Assembly (NCBI RefSeq): GCF_000005505.3
Contig: NC_016132.3
Location: forward strand, 3,906,001-3,970,000
Length of the DNA stretch: 64,000 nt
Source: Brachypodium distachyon
Taxonomy: Eukaryota > Streptophyta > Magnoliopsida > Poales > Poaceae
Direction of reading: 5' to 3'
The notes beneath the pieces are model-generated. The model made no database searches, was not told where the DNA came from, and was given only the letters and a program-made list of their open reading frames with translations. Below, one piece after another: positions 8,847 to 20,278 of this stretch (its first letter is position 1; the number at the start of each line of letters is the position of its first letter). The position numbers and the translations under genes were made by a program.

Positions 8847-11800
8847 CTATGAAGCCTGCGCTGACTTCCCAGTGCTACGCCCTCTGAATCCAACCACGCT
8901 AAGCTTACGTCCTAGCTTATTCAGAGCATCTCCTTTCCGGCCCTCTGGCTTTGGTCTGCTGCCACTGCTCTTTCCAACCTTAACCCCGCCCTTGCTAACC
9001 GATTTCACCGGCTTGGCCTTTCCGGCCTCTGCTGGCTTAGACTTGGGTTGGTTCTTAGCCGGCGAGCGCTTTCTGGACGAAGATGGCTGGTTCTTGGTTG
9101 ACGAGCGCTTTCTGGTCGAAGTTGTATCCTTGATGGCAACTTTTGGTGACCTTCTTGAAAGTGTGATTCCTCTCTTGCCCTTCTGACGAGAATCTCTTGG
9201 AGCATCTGATCTCCTTACCAACGTTGAATTCCTTCCTCTGGTGCTTGGATTTTGTGGGTTGGCAGCCACCCTCCTGACATTGCTAGTTGTGAGAGCATCC
9301 AAGCTCTCGTTTTTCTTCATGGCGTCTTCAATCCGTGTAGCTAAAGGCACATCTTTCTTCGTGACAAGGCTTGTGACTTTCCCTGCATTAGGCACATGAG
9401 TATTGGCATGAAAGGCGAGAACACATAGTACCTGCCTCTTTACCCGAAGACTAACCAGTTACAATCACAATCCACAAATCAGTGAGAATGGCAGAAATAT
9501 CATATCTTTGTTCGACGATCTCTTATCATCTCACTTCAAACCAAAATAATTGCATAACGCTGATTTACATATTACATTCCAATCCCAAGTTCTTAACTAC
9601 TGTCACCTATTTCCAGTGGCAGGGCTGGCATATAACCATTGATTCAGTTTTTGTCTTGCACATTAATGAAGATTTACACTATAAACAAAGGAACTGAACC
9701 CAACAATCTGGTTTTCTAACTTCGCCACTGCCTATTTCTCTAGATTAGACCCTGTTTGTACTTAGATGATCAATATATCTTTTTACTGCATCTAAACTGC
9801 AATAAGAATTTTTAGAATTCTCAGCGGAGCACGCATGCAAGCGTTATTGGTATGCAAGGTCAAGAAGAGATCATATTGAATGTAGCATTGCAGTGCAATA
9901 CCTGATCAAGGTGAGAATAGAAAATGACTATGTGTCAGTTACAGCAAACAAGTGAGTATACCTTTGGCTCCCATACGTGCAGTTCTTCCCGTTCTGTGGA
10001 GGTAATCAATCTATAATTGCAAAATTTACCAGAATAATAAGAATCCTTGAGGTGTAAATTTACTCAGAACAGACATTAAAGGAAGATGGAACCAACACAT
10101 ACAGAGTTTTTTGGGAAGTCAAACATGATGACATGGTCAACCTCCAAGTCAAGTCCTCTAGCTGCCAGATCAGTGCAGACTAATGTTGGGCAATCCCCCT
10201 CTTCATTCCTAAACTTGTTCAGGTTCTCAACTCTACAGTAAGTTTAAAACTAGAAGCACTCAGCATAATTCAAGTAAAATCGTGTGAATTTTATTTTTCC
10301 TCTTCTGTCAAGGTAAATGGTTATTAGCAGCCTAAATTAGACTACTCCCTCCGATCCATATTACTTGTCAAAATATTACATGTATCTAGACGCTTTTTAG
10401 GCATAGATACATCCATATTTGGGCAAATTTGAGACAATTAATATGGATCGGAGGGAGTATAACAATATCGTAAGAATAGCAACCACCTAACACCTGTATT
10501 ACTTAATCACTAGTTCATAAAATAAAGCAGTAGGTATACTACCACCATACCTAAACAAATGGCTTTACACATAAACTTGGTGTGTCAGTCCAGAACCAAA
10601 TTATGTGGCCATATGTGACGCATATATTCCATCCTCAATAAGTTAATGATGAAATTTACCTATACAAATTAAGTTCACTCTAGTCATGTGCTTCTATGAT
10701 CTACATGTGGTGATGTATTTACTGGGAAAAGTAAATAGCATAAGGCATGACTGGCATAACTAGGCAGTCAGGCCAGTGACTAATCGAATCTTGAAAAATT
10801 CCAATAAAATGATACACCCGCTGCATCACCTTCTATGGTGGGAAAACGAAATTGGGAGTTGGAACAGTTACCGAGTTACACTAGAGTTATCCTTTTATTC
10901 AAAATATCATATGGCAGGAACACATTTAGGCAAACTGACAGACCTCTCTTCAGCAGGAACCTCTCCATGGTAATTCACAGTAGATATCTGGTTTTCGGTG
11001 AGAAAATGGTCCACTGCACGACTTGAATTCAAAGTGTTACAGAACACCATAACTTTATTTCCCTTTGCTAAGCTTGGCTCAAGAACCTGCAATAACAAAA
11101 TCCTTCAGTATCTCGTGCATTTGACACAATACTAGCAAGAAAGGAGCATCAAGTGTGCACTACTGATTTGTGGAGCAAAATTTTCCACATATGGACAAAA
11201 TGGAGATATAAGATCTTGCTAGATAACCTTGAAACAAAATATATATTTCGCCGCAGAAAAAAAAGAAACGAAATACATATTGCAGGTTTGTTTATCTTAC
11301 TCTCGTTTTGGCTATGTCCTCTGTGTGCATTTTGACCATTAGACCAAATGTAAAAGCCACATCCACACATGCCATCACAAAGTGTGCTTTGTGTTTTCAT
11401 GACGAAGGCACGAAGCAAATGCTATGGCTCGATTTATGGGAATTTAGTTTGAAGGGAAGGCTTAGCTCTTGAGGATGACATTGACACTTAAAGGAGAAAG
11501 GGCACATCACATAGAAAGAACGATCCATTTAATTCATTGCTTGATTCGACAGATTACCTCCTATGGGTTTACATAGCAACCAACTCAACTCATCTCTAGG
11601 ACCCCTAACTGAGAACAGATCATTTAGACAACTCTTGTATCTAGGGTTTTTACCAGCTTACAACTTGTCTGAATAAGAATGGTTGATCCTCATTGGACTA
11701 GGGACTACCAACATGGGACATTGGCTTGACTGGACTAACCAAATCCAATACGACTTGTCGAGTGAAGGCTGAGTCGTCCACCCCTTTTGCTAACCATGGT

Positions 11801-14318
11801 GGTGGCAGAGTGAGTCTCCCCTTCTGGGCCCACCACTGGTACTCTAAGCACAAAAGAGTACTACTAGTCTACTAATAATCCCTACTGGCAAGTTCAGGCC
11901 ACAGGTCCAAGAACCTAAAGGTGTCGTTTCAGCAGAAGAAAGATCACTCAGGTGAGTAAACTCTCCAGATTCAGTATCGTCTGTACTACTTGATTCATGA
12001 ATGTCATTTCTTAATATCGGGTAGCCCATTGTTAACCCCATTAAACTGTATCAACAAAAAGATATATAAACAAATGAAGAATTTAATGGACACCCCTCCA
12101 ATTTGAAGCTAGCTTGCATCAAGACACATTTGTATGCACACAGAGGACAGGAGGGGAAACAGAGTTCAACAAACCTGCAAGAGAGCCTCAAGTTTGTTTT
12201 CTGAACCAGAAAGTTTGATGAAGTCATGCCGCGCAGTTGCAATCCTCTTCTGAAAGGTTGATGTCCGTAAATGCACAATACCTTCAAATTCCTCGTCAAT
12301 CAGTTTTTGTACTGCCTGCAGTAGAAGGGTGGTCAATAAAGGATATTAAAAGTTCAGAATCGTGGACAAAAAATTACCGGCTTGAGCATCAGTACTAAGT
12401 AATTTGAAAGAGGTAAAACATGGTTCTTTACAAAGAGAGAAGTTTGTCTTAAAAATTAAAATATTCGATGGAAGATTAACAAGATAGCACATCATGTCTA
12501 TTAAGCTACATAGGATTTGCTGGACAACTGATCAGAATTAAACCTTGGTCATGGTAGCAGACACTAAGACGGTCTGGAAACCTTGATCACCAGGCTTTGA
12601 AGCACGGTTCTTCAAAGGAGCGAGAAACTTCCGTATGTCTTCTCCAAAGCCTTGGTCAAACATTGTATCTGCCTCATCCAGAACCTGCAATGCAGATAAA
12701 TAAACAGATTCAAAGAAATTATGACATCATGAAATTTTTTGCAGGATGGTAACTTTTTTTGTAATAACTCAGGAACACACCAGATATTTAATGTCACCGT
12801 AAACGATATTACCCTCCTTAATATGATCAAGGATCCTTCCAGGTGTCCCAACAACCATGTCAACAGGCATGTTCAAAGAATCTTCCTGGGGTCTTAAACG
12901 AGTGCCTCCACTAACCATCGTTGACCGAAAACGTGCATGATGGCTTATGGACTTTGCAACACGAAAGACCTGCCATTTGCGATTATCACATGATCAACAG
13001 CCAATGACAGAGAGATAACATCATAGTTAAAAAAAGGTGTTCAAATCACTGCTAACCTGCTCAGTCAGTTCCCTTGTCGGGCACAAAACTACTGCTCTTG
13101 GCCTCCTTGGTTTCAATGACATACCCAACGTTGCTTCATCGTGACGCAGGAGCTACACAAATCGAAGAGCTACCATGGTTACTGAACCTTCTGGATATAA
13201 CTTAGAAAGTACTTTATGTCTTAATTCACAGGCGATAATCAGATCAGAGTGCTAAATTCAAAAGAAGAAACATCCATTTCGCCTGATTGGACTCTACCAT
13301 TCTTTTTTTTTCTCAATGAAAAATGGAGCCATGTGATTGCAGAAACAAGACGGAGCTAGATCCATTTTCATTTCCTGACTTCTGGAAGATGCAATGGAGC
13401 TAGTACGTACCTGAAGGGTATAAGTTTCCAGTTTTAATTTTTCCCTGGACCGCAACCAGGCCATTGATTTCCTATAAACAACTGATCCAAATTTCTATAA
13501 ATCCTTAGTTTTATCATACTGATTATAATTTATCACAAGTTTTAGCTTCAACCATATAGCTCATAAAGTAATTCTTACATAATACATCCCCTTTCCCCTG
13601 AGACTTCTGAACTAATTACTCGTAGTATTTTCTGTTCAACACTTACATGCTACTCAAATACTGAACTGCCTCACTCTTGTAATGGTCTCCAGATGCTAAG
13701 CATGACATATTAATAGGCCCTCTCTGTAACTGGAGTGGCTAGAAATGAGACTCTCTGGTATGAGTTATGCATAACGGCATTACTATATCACCAGACACAT
13801 GCTGCAATGTCGCTCTTTATTACACGGTTTTTTCCCCTTCAAATCAACAAAGCCAATCCATGTACCTGAACAAGAGGGAGCAAGTAGGCGAGCGTCTTCC
13901 CAGAGCCAGTGTGGGAGCCAAGCACTACGCTGGTGCCGGAAAGCACGGCAGGCACGCCGACGCACTGGATCTCGGTGGGCTTGGAGATGCCCGCCTCCCG
14001 CATCGCGGCCATCACCTCCTCCTCCAGCCCAAGCTCCTCGAAGCTGTCCGCCTCAACAATCCGCTGCTGCTGCTGGGGGTGTTGCGAGCCCCTGTCCCCG
14101 CCCCGGGCCCTCTCCCTGGGCGGCGGTTTCGGGGGGCCGGGGGATGAGTCCTTGAGGTGGCGGAGGCGGAGGCGCTCGAGGAGGAGCTCGTGGCGGGGAG
14201 GGGGCGCAGGAGCCGTGAGGGTGGGGGCGGCGGTGGAGAGGGCGGCGCGGAGGATGCGGAGGCGGAGAGGGGAGGGGCGGGAGAGGAGGAGGCATCGGCC
14301 GGCGGCGGCCATCGCCAT
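8847..14318 (-). CDS. RH39: DEAD-box ATP-dependent RNA helicase 39 (plastid rRNA maturation)
   Basis: Nine exons: 13866..14318, 13057..13152, 12781..12969, 12544..12684, 12175..12315, 10944..11086, 10103..10232, 9962..10010, 8847..9382, giving 625 aa in frame. Residues 1-35 ([20 protein letters not shown] and on) look like a chloroplast transit peptide. Motifs: Q-motif ISKPTEIQ (111-118), Walker A SHTGSGKT (135-142), PTREL, TPGR, VLDEAD (DEAD 249-252), SATM, helicase C with VMVFCNTL and TDLAARGLD, and motif [10 protein letters not shown] (436-443). The last exon encodes a 178-residue Lys/Arg/Ser-rich tail with repeated RKRS..KNQP units, probably RNA-binding. The Arabidopsis homologue is known for chloroplast 23S rRNA hidden-break processing. 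Intron 5 contains a Stowaway-free 1.1-kb insert-like stretch; intron 6 holds a MITE at 10345-10457. Confidence 0.93.
10345..10457. mobile_element. Stowaway-type MITE in RH39 intron 6
   Basis: A 113-bp element with terminal inverted repeats CTCCCTCCGATCCATATTA and complement, flanked by TA at 10343-10344 and 10458-10459. Confidence 0.92.
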
Positions 14319-15643
14319 GGGGGAGCGGGGAGGGTTTAGATTAGGAGAAAGGGGCGGGGGGTTTTGCGAGAGGAATGGAAGGGTGAGGTCGAGGATAAGA
14401 GAGAGCAGTGCAGTGATGGAAGAGAAGGGAGCAGTTGTCTGAACGCCCTTGGTGCACGAATCTCAAGGCATGTCTTCTTGTTTTGTTGCTGCTTAAACAT
14501 GGCTGAAAATCTCTAGTACTGTCTATCCTTCGCTTCTGCTTCCTCGGTCTCGAAATAAGTCACGGGATTTGTATAAGCTGAGGAAGTAGATTTTTTTCTA
14601 TCAATGCGTTCTTTATTTACATTTTTATTAACCTATATCAATTCAGAACACGACATCATCAAATATTATGTCTTATTTTTTTTAGGAAAACATTTCTTCG
14701 TTTATACATCATCTTGTCACATATGGTGCTTTTAGGTTTTGTTGTTTTAAAGGTAGAACAAAAACACGCTTAAAATATTCTTCCATGAGTTTTAGTTGAT
14801 TTTAAGCATCTATCTATGCATTCCGTTTGTTTTAACACGATCATGTAGCACTGCATGTGGGCATCATCTAGGTTGATTAATGTGTGGTTGCCTTGGTGAT
14901 TACTGACAAATACCTACAAAACAACACAAGAGGGAGTGCTCAGAAAAGACCCTAACTGGTGCCAAAACCTGACGGCGAAGGAGGAGAATCTATCTGGTGA
15001 AACGACACTTGTGTCTTGTTCTCACCCGTCCACGTCCAATGACGCCCACCCAACTGCCACCACGTATCGTCTCGGCGTCCCGCTCTCACCCGATTGCCAC
15101 CAACATCGGCCTCGTAGCCGTCCCAACCATCTCCCGACACCCCTCTCTTCCTTGGAGATGGGGGCAGGGCAGGATGGCATTCGATTCTTCTCTATCAGAG
15201 ACTCCATCCTGTGCTAACCTTCGAAACCCTAACTTCTAGCCATGCCTTTGTCATCACCTTTCTTTTGACACCATCAGCATTTCCATCTCAAATCCGATCT
15301 TTCCGCCTAGTCCATGTCTCCACTCTGTCATGATAATATGAACCGAATCTACAAAAATTCAGCAACTGAACAATAACGTTAGGAATACGATCCCTTTCGG
15401 AATAATATCTGGAACACTTGCTTCTTCTGCGAATCCAATCAGTGGTGGTGTCGTGCGTCGCTGACTTTCCTCTCCGACTCTCCTATCCAAACCCTTTCCC
15501 CTCTTTACATACCAGCCTCCCTCCTTCCTTCCTCGAGCCTTCCATTGCCCAGGCCGACCTAAAGCCGCCCATTCCGCCGTCCCCCATGCTCTAGAGGCAC
15601 GAGTGCGCGGAAGCCCACGCCTCCACCGGCGGCCGCCCCTCAG
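14319..15643. promoter_or_regulatory. Divergent intergenic region of RH39 and RAD6
   Basis: The 1.3-kb gap separates the start codons and leaders of two divergent genes. The part up to about 14440 is purine-rich on the plus strand and is probably RH39 leader. The part at about 15470-15643 is the CT/GC-rich noncoding first exon of RAD6, ending CAG|gtgagg. The middle (14580-14930) is AT-rich. I found no clear TATA box for either gene. Confidence 0.5.
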
Positions 15644-15919
15644 GTGAGGACCCCCGTCCCAGATCGCTCGATCCCTAGCTTCGCCCCCCCGGCTCGGTTG
15701 GTTTTTCCCCCCTTTGGTTGTGATTTTCGATGCGACGGTTGCTCTCTTGTCAAATTCATCGACTATACTCATCGTTGCGCGGGGGCATGAGCGTATGCCT
15801 CAAAGGAAGGAGGATTTGAGCCGAGCACGCGACCCAATTCCCTGCCCGTAATTTTGTGCTATGACGTATGTATTGGTTCATAGCTTTTTGTGTGCTCACG
15901 TCACGTGTGGTTTGTGCAG
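15644..15919 (+). other. 5'-UTR intron of RAD6
   Basis: The donor CAG|gtgagg at 15643/15644 and acceptor tttgtgcag at 15919 bound a 276-bp intron just upstream of the ATG at 15933. Leader introns like this are common in cereal ubiquitin-pathway genes and can raise expression; that effect is inferred here. Confidence 0.7.
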
Positions 15920-15932
15920 GGACCCTCTGAGG

Positions 15933-18617
15933 ATGACTACCCCTTCGAGGAAGAGGTTGATGAGGGACTTCAAGCGGTTGATGCAGGACCCTCCTGCTGG
16001 CATAAGCGGCGCCCCGCAGGATAATAACATAATGCATTGGAATGCTGTGATTTTTGGGTATGGTGCTAGACTTAATGCCGGCACATATCCTTCTATTACT
16101 TGGGTGATCTTGTGCTCATGCCTTTCCTTCTGTTGGTTTGCAGGCCTGACGATAGCCCGTGGGATGGAGGTTAGTTGATTTCAGTGTATTTGAGAGCTAT
16201 GTCAATAATGTTTTAAACTTTAGTTAGTATCCTTTTATTTTGTTTTTTCTTGAACTGATGCAGTTTATGGTTTGTACTGGAGCTTCAGGTGCCATATGTA
16301 AACAATTAAGTTAATGTACATATGTGTTGGTGAAGCCAGATTAATATCGAAGACACTAATATGATCAAATAATATTGAACACCATAATCTACTTGTAACA
16401 GTACAGACTTGTAGGTGTCCGGAACAAACATAAAATGAAAAAAGGGCATCAGATCGACTTGTTCCCTCACTGTTGAATGTCTTATACTAGCAAACACTGA
16501 GTAAATCACAAATCAGAGTTAACATGGACAGGGATTAGCCCTCAGTTCATGTGCAAGTATGCAAGCCTGCTGATACCAGTGATATAAAACTGTGATGAGT
16601 AAAACAATATTACCCACTTTGGAGCTAGCATCATTTTTTAGAATGGGTTAACCGTTAACATCATTATAATGTTGATCAATGTTCTATAGGAAAACACTAA
16701 ATATGAAACAGATTCTATGTCAGCTTCGATGCAGCAAGTAGTAATTGGCATCACATATTCACATGTACAACTCTTATATGGCTTTTAGTTCGCTTATGGC
16801 ATAGTGTCCTTGTCTCTTAGCTCTCTGTGCCATAGCTTGGTTTGTCTCTTTACTGCTGTGTTAAATTATGTCTGGTTTTTGCAGGTACGTTTAAGTTGAC
16901 TCTCCAGTTTAACGAAGAATATCCTAATAAGCCACCAACTGTTCGGTTTATTTCTCGGATGTTTCATCCCAACAGTAAGTTGTTTCACCCCAACTTTAGA
17001 CAACCGAGTGTGCGCGAAATAGTTAGATTGGATCAACCTAACACATGTTAGTGATTCTATTTAACTTTTCACCCTGGGTGTCTTTTGGTCGAGAGGTTCC
17101 AGAATTAAGAAATGTCCTGTGTATCCTGTTACCTGATAGATGTACACTTCTCGGTTGTGCTGTGAATGTTCGATAGATGTACCTGGCTTACATCAAGCAA
17201 GCATGCTGCAGACTTTGCAGCCTATTTTGAGGGCATGCGTTCCTTATATAAATCTGGACCAAGGAAGCTTTGGCCACTTATATTTTTCATCCTGACATTT
17301 TTCTTATGCTGTACAGTTTATGCTGATGGAAGCATATGCTTAGATATCCTACAGAATCAGTGGAGCCCGATATATGATGTAGCTGCTATACTTACGTCCA
17401 TCCAGGTAAAAAAGAATTCTTTTTTCTTACCAGCCCAGATTATTTACATTTCAACATTTTGTAATGCCAGCTTTTTATTTTGTTACTAGGTGTATATTTT
17501 AAAATTCATAACATTCTTTCAAATTTGGAATCCCTTAAAGTTCTGATTTTGGACAATTTTTTGGTAGCAATGGTAGATATATTTTGAATGGAATAACTAT
17601 GCGTACAGATTTTCAAGTACAATAGTGTTACGATGATTCAATTCTTTGGCCTCTGTTTTAGCCCTACTAGAAGCAAAAATCCACCCTTGATTTTTTGCAC
17701 CTGCCACAGTCATACGTCTAGCACTGCTCTATGTTGAACCACTTACTCGATACATCAAGATGGTAATTACTAATTGCTTGCTGTGGTTGAATGAAAGTTT
17801 TAAATACCATTTTACTAGCAAGTCATGAGCAGCAGGCAACCAAAATAACAATTGTTTGAGCATACAGGGATTGTACCGTGTATTGCCAGTTTAGAACTTC
17901 ACAGGGCAAGACTTCCAATTGCTTGAAAGTCTACCCTATGGTCTCTTCTAGAAATAACTCGGCATATGCTATTCACCACTGTACTGAAGGTCTCAAGAAC
18001 TTTGGATGTGTTTTGCTTGAGCCCAAGACAACCTTGAAATAGCCAATATTTGCCAGCCATTTTGGTCAAGGTTTTGCTTGCCCATGAATTGGCCAATGTT
18101 GACAAAAAAAATAAACTAGAGCAGGCAACAGGGCATTGGCATGCAAAAGTGTTTCAACCATCAAAACAATTGTCATGGCCAAAAAAATTGATTCCATGAT
18201 TTTGGTCACGATACAAACATATACCATTTCCCTTGGTTCCCTCTAAATCCTGTAACAGGTGTACTCACTGAAATTATTACTGAATTCAGTCTTGGGAAAG
18301 AAACGATTGGTCGTAGCAAATGCTTCTCTCTAGCGGTCTATCCTACGCAAAATATGGAAATATATGAGATGTAACAACATGCAATCCAACCGTGTTCCAT
18401 TTCTAATCAAGAACTGCATGTCTCTATTGGAGGCAAGGATATTGGTTGTGTTTGCATTCGGCTAACCAGTTGTGTGTTCCATTTGCAGTCTCTGCTGTGT
18501 GACCCAAACCCGAATTCGCCTGCTAACTCAGAAGCTGCCCGCATGTTCAGCGAGAACAAGCGAGACTACAACCGCAAAGTTCGGGAGGTTGTCGAGCAGA
18601 GCTGGACGGCAGACTAG
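15933..18617 (+). CDS. RAD6: RAD6/UBC2-type ubiquitin-conjugating enzyme E2
   Basis: Five coding exons: 15933..16057, 16144..16169, 16885..16974, 17317..17405, 18489..18617, giving 152 aa, the standard RAD6 length without the acidic tail of yeast RAD6. It starts [20 protein letters not shown], has the FHPN motif and the active-site Cys88 in [14 protein letters not shown], and ends VVEQSWTAD. The E2 transfers ubiquitin, with BRE1/HUB-type E3s, to histone H2B, and with RAD18-type E3s to PCNA in damage tolerance; these roles are known for the family. Introns 2 and 4 (715 and 1083 bp) are long compared with the exons. Near identity to the family leaves little doubt. Confidence 0.97.
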
Positions 18618-19155
18618 TGCACTGAGCTCACCTTGGCTGCGCCCACACGTGGTTTCCGCACCCAAATGCTTTGTAACTAAAATGGCTGAATCCTGCAGTT
18701 ATTGTGGCTCTCTCCACCGCACATCTCCGCCTGAAACAGCAACTTGCTATGTTGCTTAATGGAGATTTCTTTGTCTTGCCTCATATAAACCCTATGCTTT
18801 TACTGGTTGGTCTGGACTGGAACACAAACATATTGTAACATCTTGTGCAAGTTGTATTGCTGTATGGCGTCGCATTGACTCTGAATCAGGGGCGCAAGTA
18901 TCTTCGGTCGTATTAGCTGTTTGAACTACTCATTCTCAATTCAGTTCATCTGTCACCGTGCAACTTCAATAAGAAGTCCTTTTATAACGAACCTTCACTT
19001 TGACAAAACTGTGTAAAAATACTGATACAAACTTGCTTGGAAAAAAAAGGAGGTTCTGCATCTACAAACATTGCACTCTTCGTCTTCACTCTTCACTACG
19101 TAGCGACGCCAAGTCCCAACCAGTCGTCTAGCTCCGAAGTCTGAGCGAGTTGCCA
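18618..19155. other. RAD6 3' flank and upstream region of the membrane-protein gene
   Basis: Contains the presumed RAD6 3' UTR followed by a short intergenic gap. I saw no transposon or other gene in it. Confidence 0.5.
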
Positions 19156-19810
19156 ATGGCTGAACCTGACGAAGTGGCCGTAGAGCCCGCGGAGGAGTCG
19201 CCGACGACGCCGCTGTTGCTAGAGTCAGCAGCGGCGAGCCCGTCCGTGGAGGTGCGGCTGTACCGGCAGGGCTCGGGCCCGGCCGCGGTCTTCCGGTCGG
19301 GCCTGGTCGGCCCCCGCCGCGACCGGCTCGACGTGCGCGGCATCCAGGCCGACCACGGCCTCCGGGCGCTCTTCGCCTTCAACCCCTCGGCCTCCCGCCG
19401 CGGGCTCCGGATCCGGCCCGACCCTAACCGCGGCGGCCTCTCCGCCCTGCCCTTCCGCGACGGCGCCGCCATCGCCCTCGACGGCGAGCCCAAGGTAGAA
19501 GAAACGAAACGAAAGCTTTTCTCCTTTCCTTTCCTTTCACCCCTCTCGTTGGAGGATTTTAACTTATTATACGGCTTGGCCTTTCGATCTCCTTCTGGCG
19601 CAGGCGTCGTGGGCGTGGACGAAGCCGGCGGCCATGGTCGCCGCCGCCGTGCTGGCGCCTGCGGCGATGGCGGCGGTGGCTCTGTACGGGGTGCCGGAGC
19701 CGCTGCGGTCGTCGAGGCTGGCCAACGCGGCCTTCGCGCCGTGGATCCTCGCCAGCGTGGTCATCGTCGTCGTTCGCCTCAGGACGCGACCAAGGGCTCG
19801 GGCTCCATGA
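19156..19810 (+). CDS. Small membrane protein of unknown function, two TM segments
   Basis: Two exons, 19156..19494 and 19604..19810, joined AAG|gtagaa ... gcgcag|GCG, give 181 aa. The start is the ATG in the context ccaATGgct. The N-terminal half is acidic then rich in Arg, Pro and Gly (VEVRLYRQGSG, FRSGLVGPRRDRLDVRGIQ). The second exon encodes two hydrophobic helices (AAMVAAAVLAPAAMAAVALY and AFAPWILASVVIVVVRL) and a basic tail RLRTRPRARAP, which suggests a two-pass protein with the C-terminus facing the cytosol or stroma. I do not recognise a named domain. The gene is extremely GC-rich (a typical grass GC3-high gene) and lies tail-to-tail with the phosducin-like gene. The in-frame splice and clean stop make it a real gene rather than a shadow. 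Confidence 0.75.
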
Positions 19811-20278
19811 ACGGAGACGAGCTCCGCTGTAACCGCTCTTCTTTGTATCAACACAAGTTCATTGGCAAGACTTTCTTCTGTCGTTTATGATTTATCTAGA
19901 GAAATTCTGTGTCATGGAGGCAGAGTTCCAGAATGTGATTTGCCGTGAGCAGAACTGGTTATGTCCATGAAATTGTTCTCTGGATAACAGCAACTGATCG
20001 GTGGAATTATCTCTCAATACTTTGCTATGGGTTGACGATTATTTCCATTCAGGTATTGGAGTTACATAATCATCTCTCAGCCACAACACTAGGATACAAT
20101 TACCACGGCGCGGATCATAGCAGGCTACCAAAACAAAACTTATACAGAACGATCGTAAAAGCAGCTTTCAGATTTTCACACACAGACAACCGAATAAGAT
20201 CAGTATACTGCAACAAACATCGTCCTCGGAACCAAACAAGATCACTGAACCAGGGAAAAACTAGCAGGGAGAGTAAGT
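19811..20278. other. Gap between two convergent genes
   Basis: This 468-bp stretch holds the 3' UTRs of the membrane-protein gene (+) and the phosducin-like gene (-). I see no further structure in it. Confidence 0.5.

Noticed and set aside
8608..9186. 192-codon plus-strand frame
   Set aside because: It is antisense to the last RH39 exon, whose splice and frame are consistent with the rest of the helicase gene.
13909..14442. 177-codon plus-strand frame
   Set aside because: Antisense to RH39 exon 1 and its leader; Arg/Gly-rich composition without a domain.
19150..19890. Single 246-codon frame beginning at a TTG
   Set aside because: It reads through a good GT-AG intron (19495-19603). The spliced two-exon model gives two coherent membrane helices, and the first ATG is at 19156.
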